Assembly: GCF_016801865.2 (NCBI RefSeq)
Contig: NC_068937.1
Span: 114,987,068-115,051,067, forward strand
Direction: 5' to 3'
Length of the DNA stretch: 64,000 nucleotides
Source of the DNA: Culex pipiens pallens
Taxonomy: Eukaryota > Arthropoda > Insecta > Diptera > Culicidae
Shown piece after piece: positions 34,370-45,103 of this stretch (its first letter is position 1; the number at the start of each line of letters is the position of its first letter). The translations under genes and the position numbers were made by a program. The notes under the pieces are model-generated. The model searched no databases, was not told the origin of the DNA, and saw nothing but the letters and a program-made list of their open reading frames with translations.

Positions 34370-35276
34370 AAGTGAGCGAAATCAATCTTTTATTAATTCT
34401 ATCTCTCAATAGGTCTATTGACACCATGCATAAACCCATCAAATTTCGGTTAAAATTTGGTGTAAAAATAACAGTTTTCTTATAGTGGAACCCGGTACAC
34501 AATCGGATTATTTTTTTTCTTCAATTTTTCAAAAGACTTGAGATTTCACTACGGATCTGATCTCCTTCACATTGACTTTCTCAGTTTTTCTAACCAACTA
34601 CTCAATAACTTGCGCCAGCTCTGAACCAAGCAAACTTAATTATTCACACACGTCTGCCCTGGGCAAGCTGCCAGACTGTTTTGTGAAATGTGTATTATAC
34701 TATAATAGTGATTTTAATCAACAGTTCATGTCGTTCTAAACACATCATTCTTCTTTTTTTTTTTCAGCTCGCAGCAATGCATTGAACAACCCAATTTGTA
34801 AGTTTACCAATAACACGGATGCACTGACGTGCCACCAGGGGAATGCTAAAAGCATCACTCTTGGGGTTTGATATCGATACCGACGGCAAACTACGCACAG
34901 TAAAACACGTTCGACAGCCTAGCTCGGATCTTGCACACGCTACCAGGAAGTGATCAGATCGATGTTCGGTCCTCTGTACGACGTCCTCTGGACGTCCATC
35001 ACGTCCGAGGAGTGTCGACCATCCACAAAACGTGATCGATTTGTGTGCACGATTCGCCATTCGGGTGGCGCCAGGTGTGCTTCCGAATCTTCACGTCGTG
35101 TCTTGGGCACTCTCCATAGGTCTTGTCGAGACGCTCGTAGAAAGCGTCTTTATCGTCATCGGTTGTCGTTCGTCGGCGTGTAGATGTTGATCTAGAAATT
35201 GATTGATTCTCAACACGCAGATCCGGTCATTCACCATTCCACTTGATGACTCGGTTCTTTTGATCCCCAATCACTA

Positions 35277-35856
35277 CACAGCAAAAATTACGATGGTAAA
35301 ATCGCATGCAAAAGCATGTACATCACCTCCGTCAAAAAAGACACTTAATATTACACGCTGCATGTACAATTTTTCTTAGATCTAGGGTTTTTTCTCAAAA
35401 AATATTTTCCCTTAAAGAACACCCAGTTAGCAAAATCTAAACGTAGAAATATGTATCCTCCCTGCAAAGGCTTATGAATTGATTTCAGTTGAAAGGTTCT
35501 CCAAATCTCTGAATTGCAAATGTAACATCCTGGAGCAGAACTGTTAAATTCTAATAAAAACACAATTGAAATTGAAATGTACAGATTTTGCAAACACAAC
35601 AAAAAAGTTGCAACCGACGGGACTCAAACCCAGCACCTACAGCAAGGACTGGCGCCTTAGCCCGCTCGGCCATCAGACCGATGAAAATCTGAAAGGATAA
35701 ACGCATATATGAGCTTGACATTTTGGTCAAGTAGGTTTCCCATACTAATGGGCTACACATTTCAGGGTGTAACATCACATAAAAATGCATAAAATAATGC
35801 AATATTTATTTTACACCCAGGCCTTTTACACGCAGCTGAATTACTACTTTTTTAGC
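35277..35856. mobile_element. TA MITE inserted in the RTE pseudogene
   Basis: CACAGCAAAAATTACGATGG at the left repeats the end of 27568-27976. The right end is degraded (TTTTTTAGC). TA lies at 35275-35276 and 35857-35858, and the RTE coding text resumes directly outside. It contains the tRNA-like head at 35610-35680. Confidence 0.6.
35610..35680 (-). mobile_element. tRNA-Leu-like SINE head or tRNA pseudogene
   Basis: The minus strand has TGGCCGAGCGGGCTAAGGCG (leucine-type D arm and A box) and GGGTTTGAGTCCC (B box). The anticodon arm (CAG-TCCTTG-CTG) has a 6-base loop and the acceptor stem is poor, so a functional tRNA is unlikely. Confidence 0.55.
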
Positions 35857-35936
35857 TATGTACGAACCCGACTCCGTGCATCGCCTTTTCGCCGCCACTG
35901 TAGTAGATGTGGTACTTGAAAGAGGTGTTGACGATG

Positions 35937-37392
35937 CACTATGGTACATTGGGTGGCCAAGTTTCAAAAAAGTTACCTTCTCCAAATATTTTTTGGTATT
36001 TTTTTCTCGAATGTAAACATTCTAACTAAGAAAAATCCAAATTTTCAAAGCTCTAAGTTTGTTTATTACGGAGATACGCAAGCTGAAAGTCAAAAAATTG
36101 AGTAAAAAACTAGCGTTTGTCGTAAAAAAGGCTGATTGTTTAATTTTAACATAAATCAGCCATTTCAAATATTTTATTAGGACAATTATACATCGTTGGA
36201 AAGGTAATGAGATAAGCTTTGAAACTATTAATAGATAAAATGTTGTTTCCAAACCAAAAACTGAAGTTTTCATCGAATAACTGAAGCATTTTTTGACAAA
36301 ACTTATTTTCTTGTGTTTGTTAATCGAGTCCTTTTTTTGCTAACCGATGCTAAACATGAAACTAAGATCACTTGAAAGATTGGATCATAATCTAACATTG
36401 CTGAAATTTCCAGCCTGCGATTTTTTGCGTTTTCGGAGATATGCCATTTTGAACATTTACGTTTTATCAAAATTTGATGCAATCTACATATGCGCCCGTT
36501 TATTTCACTTGCTTTGCTACCTACTTCGTGGGCATCGTCGCTTCAAAAATCAATACCTGGTTTCAAGAAGTTCGAAATGACTTTATTGGAATTTTCTGTT
36601 GCCTACATTTAAAATTGAGTACCTTAGGCAAAATAAAGTATTCGTACCGAAGTTTCTCAAGTGAAACAGGAGAATCTCAGTTTGATACCGAAAAAAGTAT
36701 TCAGCAAAATATTGACTTAGCATGATGAATTTCTGTGATCAATCTATGAAACTGATCCACATCTAAGTTCTATGTTGGTTAGTACAAAACATCATAAAAA
36801 GTACCTACCTTAACATATCCTGAAGAGTTTCTGACATCAAATGAATTTTCATGAACAAGAACATTAGGATTAGTTAGTAATTTTGAATAAAATTAATTTT
36901 TCTGTTATTTGATTTTAACAATTAAAATTTTCGCAATTTTTGCCCATAAGGGTGGAGGAAGGGGGGGGGGGGGGGGTCTCAAGTTATATGACATGGACTC
37001 ACAAAAAGAAACACACAGCAGTAAATAATAAATATTTGACTTAAAATGAATTTATTACGCTTAACAAAATTTTGTTAGAGGGGAGGAGGGGAGGGGGGGG
37101 GGGGTGAAAGAAATAGGAGGGAGGGGTTGTGTCCTTAAAGTGGGGATGTATTAGCTTATCCATAATTTAATAATATAAACTTGCAATACAATATATACGC
37201 AATTCTGTTGCATTTGCAAATGTATGAAAAGACTATTTATTATAAACAATCAACTATTGAAAGACATGAAAAGTCATAAAACTGGACGTATATCGTTTCA
37301 ATACCATACAATTACCCAAATTTTTATGAAAAAACATTTAAAAAGCAAAAAAATAATTTGGCCGCCTGTTTGTATGGAGATGGCCCATAGTG
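35937..37392. mobile_element. Transib-like element, CACTATGG ends, target duplication CGATG
   Basis: CACTATGGTACATTGGGTGG at the left and CCATAGTG at the right, with CGATG on both sides (35932-35936 and 37393-37397). CACWATGG ends with a 5-bp GC-containing duplication are the Transib signature; Transib transposases are the relatives of RAG1. The RTE reading frame rejoins across the site, fixing the limits. 1,456 bp with no transposase recognised; poly-G tracts at 36960-36977 and 37081-37105 lie inside. Confidence 0.8.
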
Positions 37393-37888
37393 CGATGGGG
37401 TCCACCGCCGTGAATTCTCGCTCTCTAGGGCCGGGCCATCGAACTTCCTGGATGGCGGCCACATACACGTTCAGCTTGTGCAGCTCCCGGGCAAGAAGGC
37501 CAGCACGTGCAGGATCTTGGAGAGTTCGAACGTTCCAAGTACCGAGTTTCCAATCGTTGTCCTTTTTACATCGCCTGGTCTGATGCCGATTAATCCGTCA
37601 TGAATTTCTTGTACTGTTTCTGTACTACCAAAGTTTCCACCGGGAGTTGGTTACCGACCTCTGCAATGGTATCCCGGCCAGCCACGCGGGGAGGCCAGGG
37701 TATCGGAGTTACAGGACAAGAGGCTAAAGGACCACTTGGTGGGTCTATTTTATACCTACGGTACAGGATGTACCTACGGTACGCGGACATTTATCCGGCT
37801 AAAATCAAATTGTTTCCCATGTGCTCCTAACAGTTGCGTATTTCAACGGTATAACACACTATTCCTTTGTTTTCTTTTTTTCTAACAG

Positions 37889-38437
37889 AAGCATTAACGA
37901 CCTTGTGGAGGTGACGAAACAGTCGACGGGCGTAGCGGAAGGGGCGGTGGAGATGATCCACAAAATCACAGCCACCGTCATAAAAGTCCGCATCGGGGGA
38001 GACTTGGTAGCTGTACCGCCATCTAACTTGGCATTGTACCATGCGACCAAGTCCCTCCTGATGCACGGGACCTCTACCCGCTACCCGGGCTACAGGGAAT
38101 GCGAGCGGTGCCGCTGCGTGCTCGAGAACCCCAGGTTATACACAAACCACATACGCAAGTACAACCTCCTGGACTGCGCCCTGCTGCCACTGTGCGCAGG
38201 GTGCCTCAAAGAGCAGACGGGAAACTCAAGTCATGGGAATTTCTGCGACAACATCGGGTTTAGCAGGCTAAACCGGGTTTGTTTTTTGTGTAACAAAAAG
38301 CTAACAGAAAGGACAAACCTACACCGGCATACCGGCACACGACATCGAGCGTAACACGCTCCGATACAAAGCCTTTATTGCTGTGGATCGTGGTGTGGCG
38401 TCGGTTCTCCAATACCTGGACTCGTACCCAAATAAAG
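37889..38437 (+). CDS. Large exon of a zinc-finger-like gene candidate, with a frameshift
   Basis: The acceptor TTTTTTCTAACAG precedes a frame RSINDLVEVTKQSTGVAEGA that continues with Cys pairs (CERC; CLKEQ) and a C2H2 finger (CFLCNKKLTERTNLHRHTG). That frame stops at 38354. A +1 frame from about 38341 continues DIERNTLRYKAFIAVDRGVA to SYPNK and the donor AAAG/GTTAG at 38438. Its phase fits the exon at 39470, so either a one-base change has broken the gene or the first frame simply ends here. The upstream phase fits the 25444 exon. The likely role is a DNA- or protein-binding zinc-finger protein. The family is not recognised. Confidence 0.55.
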
Positions 38438-39469
38438 GTTAGTGTAGGGGGGGGGGGGGAGGAGAGATTGAATCAAAGTGATTTTTAAGGATTTTACAAT
38501 TTCTCAGGTTCAGGTTTGCAAATCTCCACTTCAAACATTGTAGCATGTCAATACGATTCCCTCGAACAAGAAACACTATGGGATGACTTGTTTTTACCAT
38601 ATCGTTCTATTTGAGCATCATTTTAATTTCATTTGACCCAATGACACCCCATTTTTTAAGGGTACTCGGAGTATGTTTTCACCTGATTAGGCGGTGTTCA
38701 AAAAAAAATCAGCCAAAAATTAAAACATTGAAATCGTTTATTTATTAAATAAAAATTGCATTTTCCGAGCCTAAAGAAATGTATAGGGTTTGGTTTTGGC
38801 TCCGACTCCAAATCAAGCTTCGTAATACAATCATTTCTCTAGAAATATTCATTCGAAAATCTGCCAAAAATCATGGACTATTGATTTTTTAACGATTTGG
38901 AGCAAGACACAATTTTTTGTTCTCGTTAATGATGAGCTAATTCTCTGCCTCGCAAATAATTTGGTTTATGATTTAAAAAATCGAAAATGCTTGTGTGCGA
39001 GTACAGCTTACACTCGGACATGGCGAGTTGGGCAAAAAACAGCGCTTTTCAGTTATATAAATAAATCAGGCTTGTTTTTGAATTGATTCATTAATGTACC
39101 AATCTTTATTTAGCTGTTTTTTTTTTTTTTAAAAAACATTCAACTGCCGTTTTCTTCCTTGCGTATTCCCGATTTTTTTAGATTCTCTTCTCTCTGAACG
39201 TATTCGTTTGTGACTCGGGTCGACGGACAGAGCACGCTAAGAAATTCACGAATTATTTGTGTCGCTGGTAGAAGCGATTGAGCAAATCGCTGGTAGCGCT
39301 GGTGTCGTGTTCGCTCGCGAATGGTTGCGAGCTCCAGTCGGCAAAGATTCGCTCGGCGATAGTGAGTGATTTCTGATCTTTGAACCGACAATCAGGACCC
39401 TTGAAATAAAATATCATTTCAACTTTGCCTTACTCTACAACTTCAAACATTTCTTTTACTTATTTTCAG
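38438..39469 (+). other. Intron of the zinc-finger-like candidate
   Basis: It begins with GTTAGTG and a G-run (38447-38462) and ends TTACTTATTTTCAG. It is AT-rich, with a less AT-rich patch at 39150-39390 that is not splice-bounded on either strand. Confidence 0.4.
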
Positions 39470-39612
39470 ATCTATACGAGATGCTGGACATCAAAAACCA
39501 ATGTGGAGACGTGGAAGCAATCCCCGGACGTGTGTATACCAAAATACAGGAGCACTTCCGTGCAAGATTTCCGGCAGAGCTCCGCCCACGAACCAGAACA
39601 GCGCTGATGAAG
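39470..39612 (+). CDS. Next exon of the zinc-finger-like gene candidate
   Basis: From acceptor TATTTTCAG to donor ATGAAG/GTAACA, 143 bases are open from phase 1 to phase 0. With the preceding G the protein reads DLYEMLDIKNQCGDVEAIPG and ends RPRTRTALMK. It is soluble and mixed-charge, with no motif I know. It joins the shifted frame of the previous exon exactly. The following exon is not found: the zinc-finger exon at 41584 needs phase 1, so it either belongs to a separate gene or a linking exon is missing. Confidence 0.5.
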
Positions 39613-40089
39613 GTAACATACATGCATTTCCCCTACCCTTTCAACAAGTCTAAACCTAAAACAGAACCAAAAATTGATGCGCCTGACCATGAATGTCAGG
39701 CTCCAATTTTTAGATGCTTAAGGGGTTACATACATGTAGAAAATCACAAAATTTCATATTAGGCCGATGCAAATATTTAAAAAAGTTTTTGTCCCTCGGC
39801 CCTGGCCGAATAAAAATTTAAATAACAAGACATATTTTTCACATTTAAATGAAAAAAAGTGTTTTAAAATGCATTTCACACTAGTTCAATTGCTTTTCAA
39901 TCAGTAGTTTTCAAAAAATCTAAGATCTGACAAAAACAAAAATTGTATCGAAAAAAAGATTTTGCATCGAGCAATTCCAGCCCAAAACAGGAATTTTTTA
40001 GATACTTTTTTCTTGACCCTCTCCGATTTCAATGAAACTTTTTAGACATGTTATCCTAGGCATATATAAGCCATTTTGTGTATATGGAG

Positions 40090-40790
40090 CCAGTTACACT
40101 CGATAATGACATTTGAGAAGGGCGTAAGTGTTTTAAATATTTTTGTATTTCGTAATTTAATTATTTCTGTATCTCGAAGGCGTTGCATCGTATAAAAATG
40201 TGGTCAAAGACAAACTTGTAGGAAATTTGACGGGCTTTCCGAAAAAAATACACTGAAAGAAAAATACACGCCACTTTTATGAGATTTTTTGATTTTCATG
40301 TTTAAAAGTCAAATTTGAAGGTGAGCCCACGATTTTTTTTTCGTTCAAAATTTTTGTGAAAATAGCCTAAGATGTTACAAAAAGACTCACGAAAAATGCA
40401 GGATGGAGCAGCTCACCTAAAAATATACAAAAATCATTTACTGAAACTGTTTTTTTGAAAAGTGCTCTAAACATCAAAATTTTCAAAAACCGAACATGAG
40501 AGTCGATTCTCCAGACAATTTTATATAAAAGTCTCCATATTGACCATTGTCCTAAGTCGAATCCTTGTGAAGTTACAGCGATTTTAAAAATAAAAATGTT
40601 GAAAAAATAGGTTTTTTGATGGTTTTTGGCAATTTCTATACGACAGACTTGATTTTTCAGTCACGAAAGTATTTTTACCGGAAAGCTCATCCAATTTCCC
40701 ATAAGTTTGTCTTTGACCACATTTGAAATGGATGAATGGGCTTACAGATATAAGCTAATTAACTATCCAGGTTACTATACTACACTGAAA
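40090..40790. mobile_element. Foldback element at the start of duplication copy 1
   Basis: AATGTGGTCAAAGACAAACTT (first 20 bases from about 40198) is inverted at about 40663-40724 (GTTTGTCTTTGACCACATTT), with GGAAAGCTCATCCAATTTCC matching further in. The mirrored copy in the second duplicate is at about 45981-46681. It is non-coding. Confidence 0.6.
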
Positions 40791-40803
40791 AAATATTATG
40801 TTT

Positions 40804-41318
40804 TCAGTTATGAGCAATGTAATCCACTTTCTTCTTCTTGAGTGGCTCTTGCAACTTGTCAAAATCTTTGACAGAGAAGCAGGTCACCTTGGTTCCAAAT
40901 CGGGTTAGTTTGTAAATCGGTTTGAAACCTAATTTACAACTTTCCACTATCGCCACGAGCTTGTAAAAATCCGTGGTGTTCTTCACCACCAAAGGTGGTT
41001 GCTTTTGTTTACCTGCCGACTGGCCGGGTGGTGGAACCGCCGGGGCGTCCCCTCCTCCTGCTGGGCTGGCATTGTTGTTGTTTTTGTTATCCGCTAGCGG
41101 GCTGAACTTGTTGTTGCTGAGCAGGGTCTTCTCAACTTTTTCTCCTTCGATGCCGATTCCAGTGACCTCGCTGGACTTCTTCCGCTTCCGATCCCCGCGG
41201 ACGGGACGAAAATCTTCCTCCTCGGAGGATTCCTCCACCTCCATTTGTCAAAAACTTCCAAGCACGCGAGATGACAACACGAGCAAAACACGTCTTAACT
41301 TGTCGCTGGCTGGCGACT
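40804..41318 (-). pseudogene. 5' end of a Jockey-like LINE with ORF1 N-terminus (copy 1)
   Basis: The minus-strand frame (start 41244, 146 codons) begins MEVEESSEEEDFRPVRGDRK and contains FSPLADNK, PPLVVKNTTDFYKL and a basic end. This matches the layout of ORF1/Gag-like proteins of insect Jockey-type LINEs, where a PP(I/L)VV block precedes a nucleic-acid-binding domain and zinc knuckles. Those later parts are missing: the frame stops at HN and is followed by a foldback element. Upstream lies an initiator (TCAGTC, +1 at 41318) with AGACGTG about 24-30 bases downstream, the internal promoter typical of such LINEs. So the 5' end is intact and the 3' end is lost, the reverse of normal LINE truncation. 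Confidence 0.65.
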
Positions 41319-41612
41319 GAGTGTTCTTTTGAGAGTTCGGAAGAGATATTCTTCGTCGCGCCTTAGTTTCATCGTGAAGTAATAGAACCAGGAAGGTGCT
41401 GTGTCCTATCCCGCGCCTAGACCAGACCAAAATCCATGATAAAGCTGGAGTTGTTGTGTTTTGCGCGGATCAAAAGTGCTAACGGCTAACGGACAGTCCA
41501 CTTGTCCGGCATTCGGAAAATGTTTGCGACGAGCTAATTCGTTTTTTTTTTTCTCAATTATTTCTTCTCGTTACTCTCCACAGCGACTACAACTGCAGCA
41601 ACGAGCAGCAAC

Positions 41613-42387
41613 ATGCCTCCGGCAGCTTCCAGAGAAGGACGCGGCCGGCCGAGCACGACCACGCCGCGCGGAATTCCGCTTGTACCGGACCCGCCCCTTG
41701 CGGACCCTCCGGGTAAGAGAAGATTATTTTTTAGAATGTTTTTTAGGATGGATTTTTAAAAAAGGATTCTTAATTATTTATTGATTTGATGTTTCATTAT
41801 TCAAACAAGTTGCAATATCAGTGCTGTATACGAATAATAGTAATATTAATTTTTTTTTTTTCAGCATCTGCCTTGCGCTGTCGCTATTGCGGCAAAACTT
41901 TAGCCACAATGTCCAGCTTCACAAAGCATGTAAAAACCCAACACCTACAGCCGCCGTCTCTGGAAGTATGCAGCATATGCGCTGCAACATTTCCGGACAA
42001 GAAAAAGTTGCGCGACCATGTAACGCAGGACCATCCGACAGTTAACAAGTGCCGATACTGCGGCTTCGTGTACCGTTACTGTGGCAATCTGACCAGGCAC
42101 GAAGCTAGCTGCAGCATGCGTGGTGAGTTTGTCATTTATTTTTTAATTTATTTAAGTACATTTCTTAACTTCATAATATTACCTAAGGGAATTACAGGAC
42201 ACCAAGAACTTCGGATCGAACTGGAATCCTCGTGATTAATTGATGGAGATAATAACCACTAGGCCACCCCAAAAGTAAAAAGTTGATTGACATACCTCAA
42301 TCAAAACACAAAAACTTCACATTTTTAATATATATTATTTTCTCTTTTTCTTGTACAGATCTCGAGATGGACGACCAGCAAGCTTAG
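41613..42387 (+). CDS. Three-zinc-finger protein gene, three exons (copy 1)
   Basis: The coding exons are 41613-41712, 41865-42122 and 42359-42387. Donors are GG/GTAAGAG and GTG/GTGAGTT; acceptors are TTTTTTTTCAG and TTCTTGTACAG. Phases agree and give 128 residues. The N-terminus is Pro/Arg-rich (MPPAASREGRGRPSTTTPRG). Then come two C2H2 fingers (CRYCGKTLATMSSFTKH..H; CSICAATFPDKKKLRDH..H) and a C2HC finger (CRYCGFVYRYCGNLTRH..C). The tail is DLEMDDQQA. An acceptor at 41583 means a 5' untranslated or upstream coding exon exists. It is probably a nuclear nucleic-acid-binding protein. The 38-39.6 kb exons could be upstream parts, but the splice phase does not match directly. The second intron contains a SINE. 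Confidence 0.8.
42200..42275 (-). mobile_element. tRNA-type SINE head in the zinc-finger intron (copy 1)
   Basis: The minus strand shows GGCCTAGTGGTTA (A box) and GTTCGATCC (B box) about 30 bases apart. The acceptor stem is not conserved. It is duplicated at 48096-48171. Confidence 0.6.
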
Positions 42388-42849
42388 CCTAAGAATCTTA
42401 GGTCATTATTCCTATATTTTTTTTCGCTAATACAAACCAATTATTGCTAATATTTGAATTAACATGGATCGACTTTTTCGGTAATTCGGTAATTTTGGAA
42501 TACACCCTTCCGGCAGCAGCTGAAGATTCATGCAGTCCCACGTCGCATGTTCGGGTGTAGACCTACGGAAGACCTTGCCGCGAGGATAGGTGAGTAAGAC
42601 TATACGAGCCATCTACGGCATAATTCCTCGGGCTCCCCAGGTCAACCATAAGCTACCCCAGGTTCTCCGTGCAGGACACATTGGGGGTAGAAAGCGGATA
42701 GAATAAGCAAAAGATCAAAGCAGGCCGCGAGGCATACTTTTGAAGTGGTTTGTATCTGCAAAGGAATTTGTATTAACAAAAGGATCAAACATAAAAAGGC
42801 GATACTAATTAATACTTCCCTGCGACCTTGGAGGTCTCTCGGTTGGATA

Positions 42850-43802
42850 TCTAGCCGTGGACACCAAACTTAGTAGCAATCCTCGTCAGCCGGTGTGGTA
42901 TTGATCACTGCTGGTGTTTTTTTGCCCCTCTATCGTCTGTTGTATCCTGCGGCTGCGTAGCAAGTCAGATGCTCGCTCATTCAGTTTGAAACGAAAAGAA
43001 CAAAAGAGAACACAAGAAAACATTAGATTCTGACAGTGAGTTTCCACTCAGATGTAAAGTGTAATATTTTATTAAATATAAATAATTAAAATAATATTTT
43101 CACTTCATGATTCTTTATAGACACTTTATTTTGCTTTCACTATCACTTTCACTATTTCTTCGGGTCGTCTAATTTTCGTCGTGTTCCCGTACTTGGATAA
43201 TTCCGCATAACTAATCACTGCTGGTTTGTAGTGTCATGTCGAACATGTTACAAGCTAACACAACAGTGAAACAGAAACAGAACTTCACAAGCACGGGAAT
43301 TTCCGCACGACCTCCCAGTGAATTAATACCGAGCTTTAACTATTTTCATACTACTATTACCTAAAATGTCCAAAGCAGCTCGGTAAAACTCACTGGGAGC
43401 GTTCCACAATTTAGCCCCATCCGGGGGAAGCTTATCCCTTTGTACCCTCGTGTTTGTTTCCTTTGATCAGTAGTCTAGGTAGTCCAACAATGTTCAGCAC
43501 AAGTTTGAATCGAAAGCAATTGCTTCAACAGCTGAACGGATCAAACTATTGCTTCCCTTGCTGAACTAACTATTCTCCTGTTACTAAGGAAACAAAAGGA
43601 TAATACATCATGATTTGATGTTCTAACAGGTACGTTCAACTAGCCAGCTGCGAGACCCATCAGCCCGGCCGGGAACCAGTCCATATCTGTCGAGTACAGC
43701 ATACGGTGTGGTTCACAAAATATCAAATACAGTGAACACAACACTAAGGCTATACATATGAACTAGCGGGATGGAAGCACGTGGACACCTCCCCCCAACA
43801 TG
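42850..43802 (-). mobile_element. LTR-like block, minus strand (copy 1)
   Basis: Read on the minus strand the block starts TGTTGGGGGGAGGTGTCC at 43802. It has an AATAAAG poly(A) signal near 43128-43134 and is followed by TTTGGTGTCCACGGC, which resembles a primer-binding site of BEL-like LTR elements. No gag or pol follows. AACATGGATCGACTTTTT occurs on both sides (42461-42478 and 43797-43814). This could be a solo LTR plus leader left by recombination. The call is tentative. Confidence 0.4.
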
Positions 43803-43827
43803 GATCGACTTTTTAGTTCAATAATGA

Positions 43828-43865
43828 GGAGCGGCCATGGCTTACTGGTCACGGTGTTCGCTTTG
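43828..43865 (+). mobile_element. Truncated tRNA-like SINE head (copy 1)
   Basis: GGAGCGGCCATGGCTTACTG to TTCGCTTTG equals the 5' half of the head at 49693-49767. The rest, plus the adjoining minus-strand head (about 250 bp in copy 2), is deleted here. Confidence 0.7.
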
Positions 43866-44225
43866 AAGTTCTAAATAACGTTTGAACCCGATTGGTGCAA
43901 ACGTTCTTCAGGGCGAGGCTTGTCGATAAAGCTGAAGTACCTCGCGCTCGGCTAGCCAGCGTAGAAATGGGTTACCGAAGCTCGGCAGAGCTAACACCTT
44001 CCAAATGCCTATGCGAGTTATTTGCATGTATAGAATGTAGATCTAAAAATACATGGAAACAACTCAATTTGTAAGAAGCGACCGCGTGGCCCCGTTTGGT
44101 TGGTTGCACACACACACACACACATCGACTTTTTACTTCAATAATTTCACATTAAGGGGAAAGTCACATTTACGGGAAAGTGCGACACCAGGGAAATTGT
44201 CCCTAGCAAAAAGTTTGTCAGAAAT

Positions 44226-44325
44226 ATTCCCAAGAAATATTCTTAAAAACATATTCTTAAGAAACTGTTCCCCAGAAACTGTTCCCAAGAAACTATTCCC
44301 CAGAAACTGTTCCCCATAAATTTTC
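44226..44325. repeat. 14-bp minisatellite GTTCCCCAGAAACT (copy 1)
   Basis: About six units with variants GTTCCCAAGAAACT and ATTCCCCAGAAACT. Preceded by CTTAAAAACATATTCTTAAG. It is much expanded in copy 2. Confidence 0.75.
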
Positions 44326-45101
44326 CTTCTTCTCACATGGGAGCACACACGGGTCACTACCGTTCGCGAAACTTTCCTCGAACGCGGAACACACGTGGCT
44401 TTTGACCACACTCGTGCACGTTGGTGCGCGGACATGCACTTGCTTAGGCTGATCGCAGCAGACTCAATGCTCTCGCCGACTTCCCGTTTGCTCTTGCGGT
44501 CGCGCAGTTTTCTCTCACGCTTTTGCTTGGGTTGTGGTGAGTTTCTTGGTGAGCGCCAACTGACAGCGGCCGAGGGGTGATGCGGGGAATTTCGCGCAGA
44601 CTTTTCACAGTTTCGGTACAAACTAGGACTAATAATTACATTTTCGCTACCAATTAAGTCTAATCGTAATAAATTATCTAAAATTAGCCAACTAAGTTTT
44701 AATTAAAGTTGAGTTTATGTAAATTTAGTATAATTTAGGTAAATTAAGTTAAATTTATGCAAGCTTGTTCAAAACAAGAACAAAATGTTATTTTTGCCTT
44801 TCTTACAAAAGAAAGGTTTAAGGTTTTCTTTTGGAAAAACGCTTTTCTCAGAAATCTTAAAAAATTCGTGCACGGCGAGGATTCGTCCCAGGAAAAAATC
44901 CTATTACTAAATGTAAGGTTAGGATGCGCTCTTTCGATTGAATTTTGTCCCGAAACCCGGAACTCAAAGTCTGATTTTTGAGAGCTCTTTTTCTGAAATA
45001 CATGAGCGATGTCTGTATCCGCTCTTAAAAATTTGTGTCTTCCATCACTGGAAAACCGCTCGTAAAACCCACAATTTTTATAGGCAATCAAACGTCATAA
45101 T
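44326..45101. other. Unassigned part of the duplicated block
   Basis: The first 300 bases are GC-balanced (AACACACGTGGC; CACGCTTTTGCTTGGG) and occur in copy 2 in two pieces, because transposons inserted there. They may be a promoter or UTR; no frame is splice-bounded. From 44640 it is AT-rich with CCTTTCTTACAAAAGAAAGG near 44795. Confidence 0.45.
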
Positions 45102-45103
45102 TA

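Larger units (their letters stand above)
34764..37815 (-). pseudogene. RTE-clade LINE, endonuclease part, in three pieces
   Basis: Minus-strand pieces lie in the correct protein order. 37375-37560 gives KLGTWNVRTLQDPA and VAAIQEVRWPG. 35858-35936 gives NTSFKYHIYYSGGEKAMHGV. 34770-35260 gives RVIKWN, NVYTPTND, then RHPNGESC.QIDHV and DSDHFLV with frameshifts. These are the signature blocks of the AP-type endonuclease of RTE/JAM-like non-LTR elements, which nicks target DNA before reverse transcription. 37570-37815 is the 5' leader. The reverse transcriptase region is missing. A TA MITE (35277-35856) and a Transib-like element (35937-37392) interrupt it, so it is long dead. Confidence 0.8.

Noticed and set aside
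32980..34394. LTR retrotransposon with 25-bp terminal repeats
   Set aside because: 25 bp is far too short for LTRs and there are no TG..CA ends; a retroposition target duplication fits better.
37224..37583. 119-codon plus-strand frame MKRLFIINNQ...
   Set aside because: Its second half is antisense to the RTE endonuclease (WNVRTL, AAIQEVRWPG on the minus strand).
40973..41320. 115-codon plus-strand frame MVFFTTKGGC... (also 46864-47211)
   Set aside because: It is exactly antisense to the LINE ORF1 frame and hydrophobic only because of that; no supporting signals.
41821..42045. Alternative frame through zinc-finger exon 2 (MLYTNNSNINFFF..., also 47720-47941)
   Set aside because: It lacks the zinc ligands, begins in the intron, and does not keep the splice phase with a supported start.
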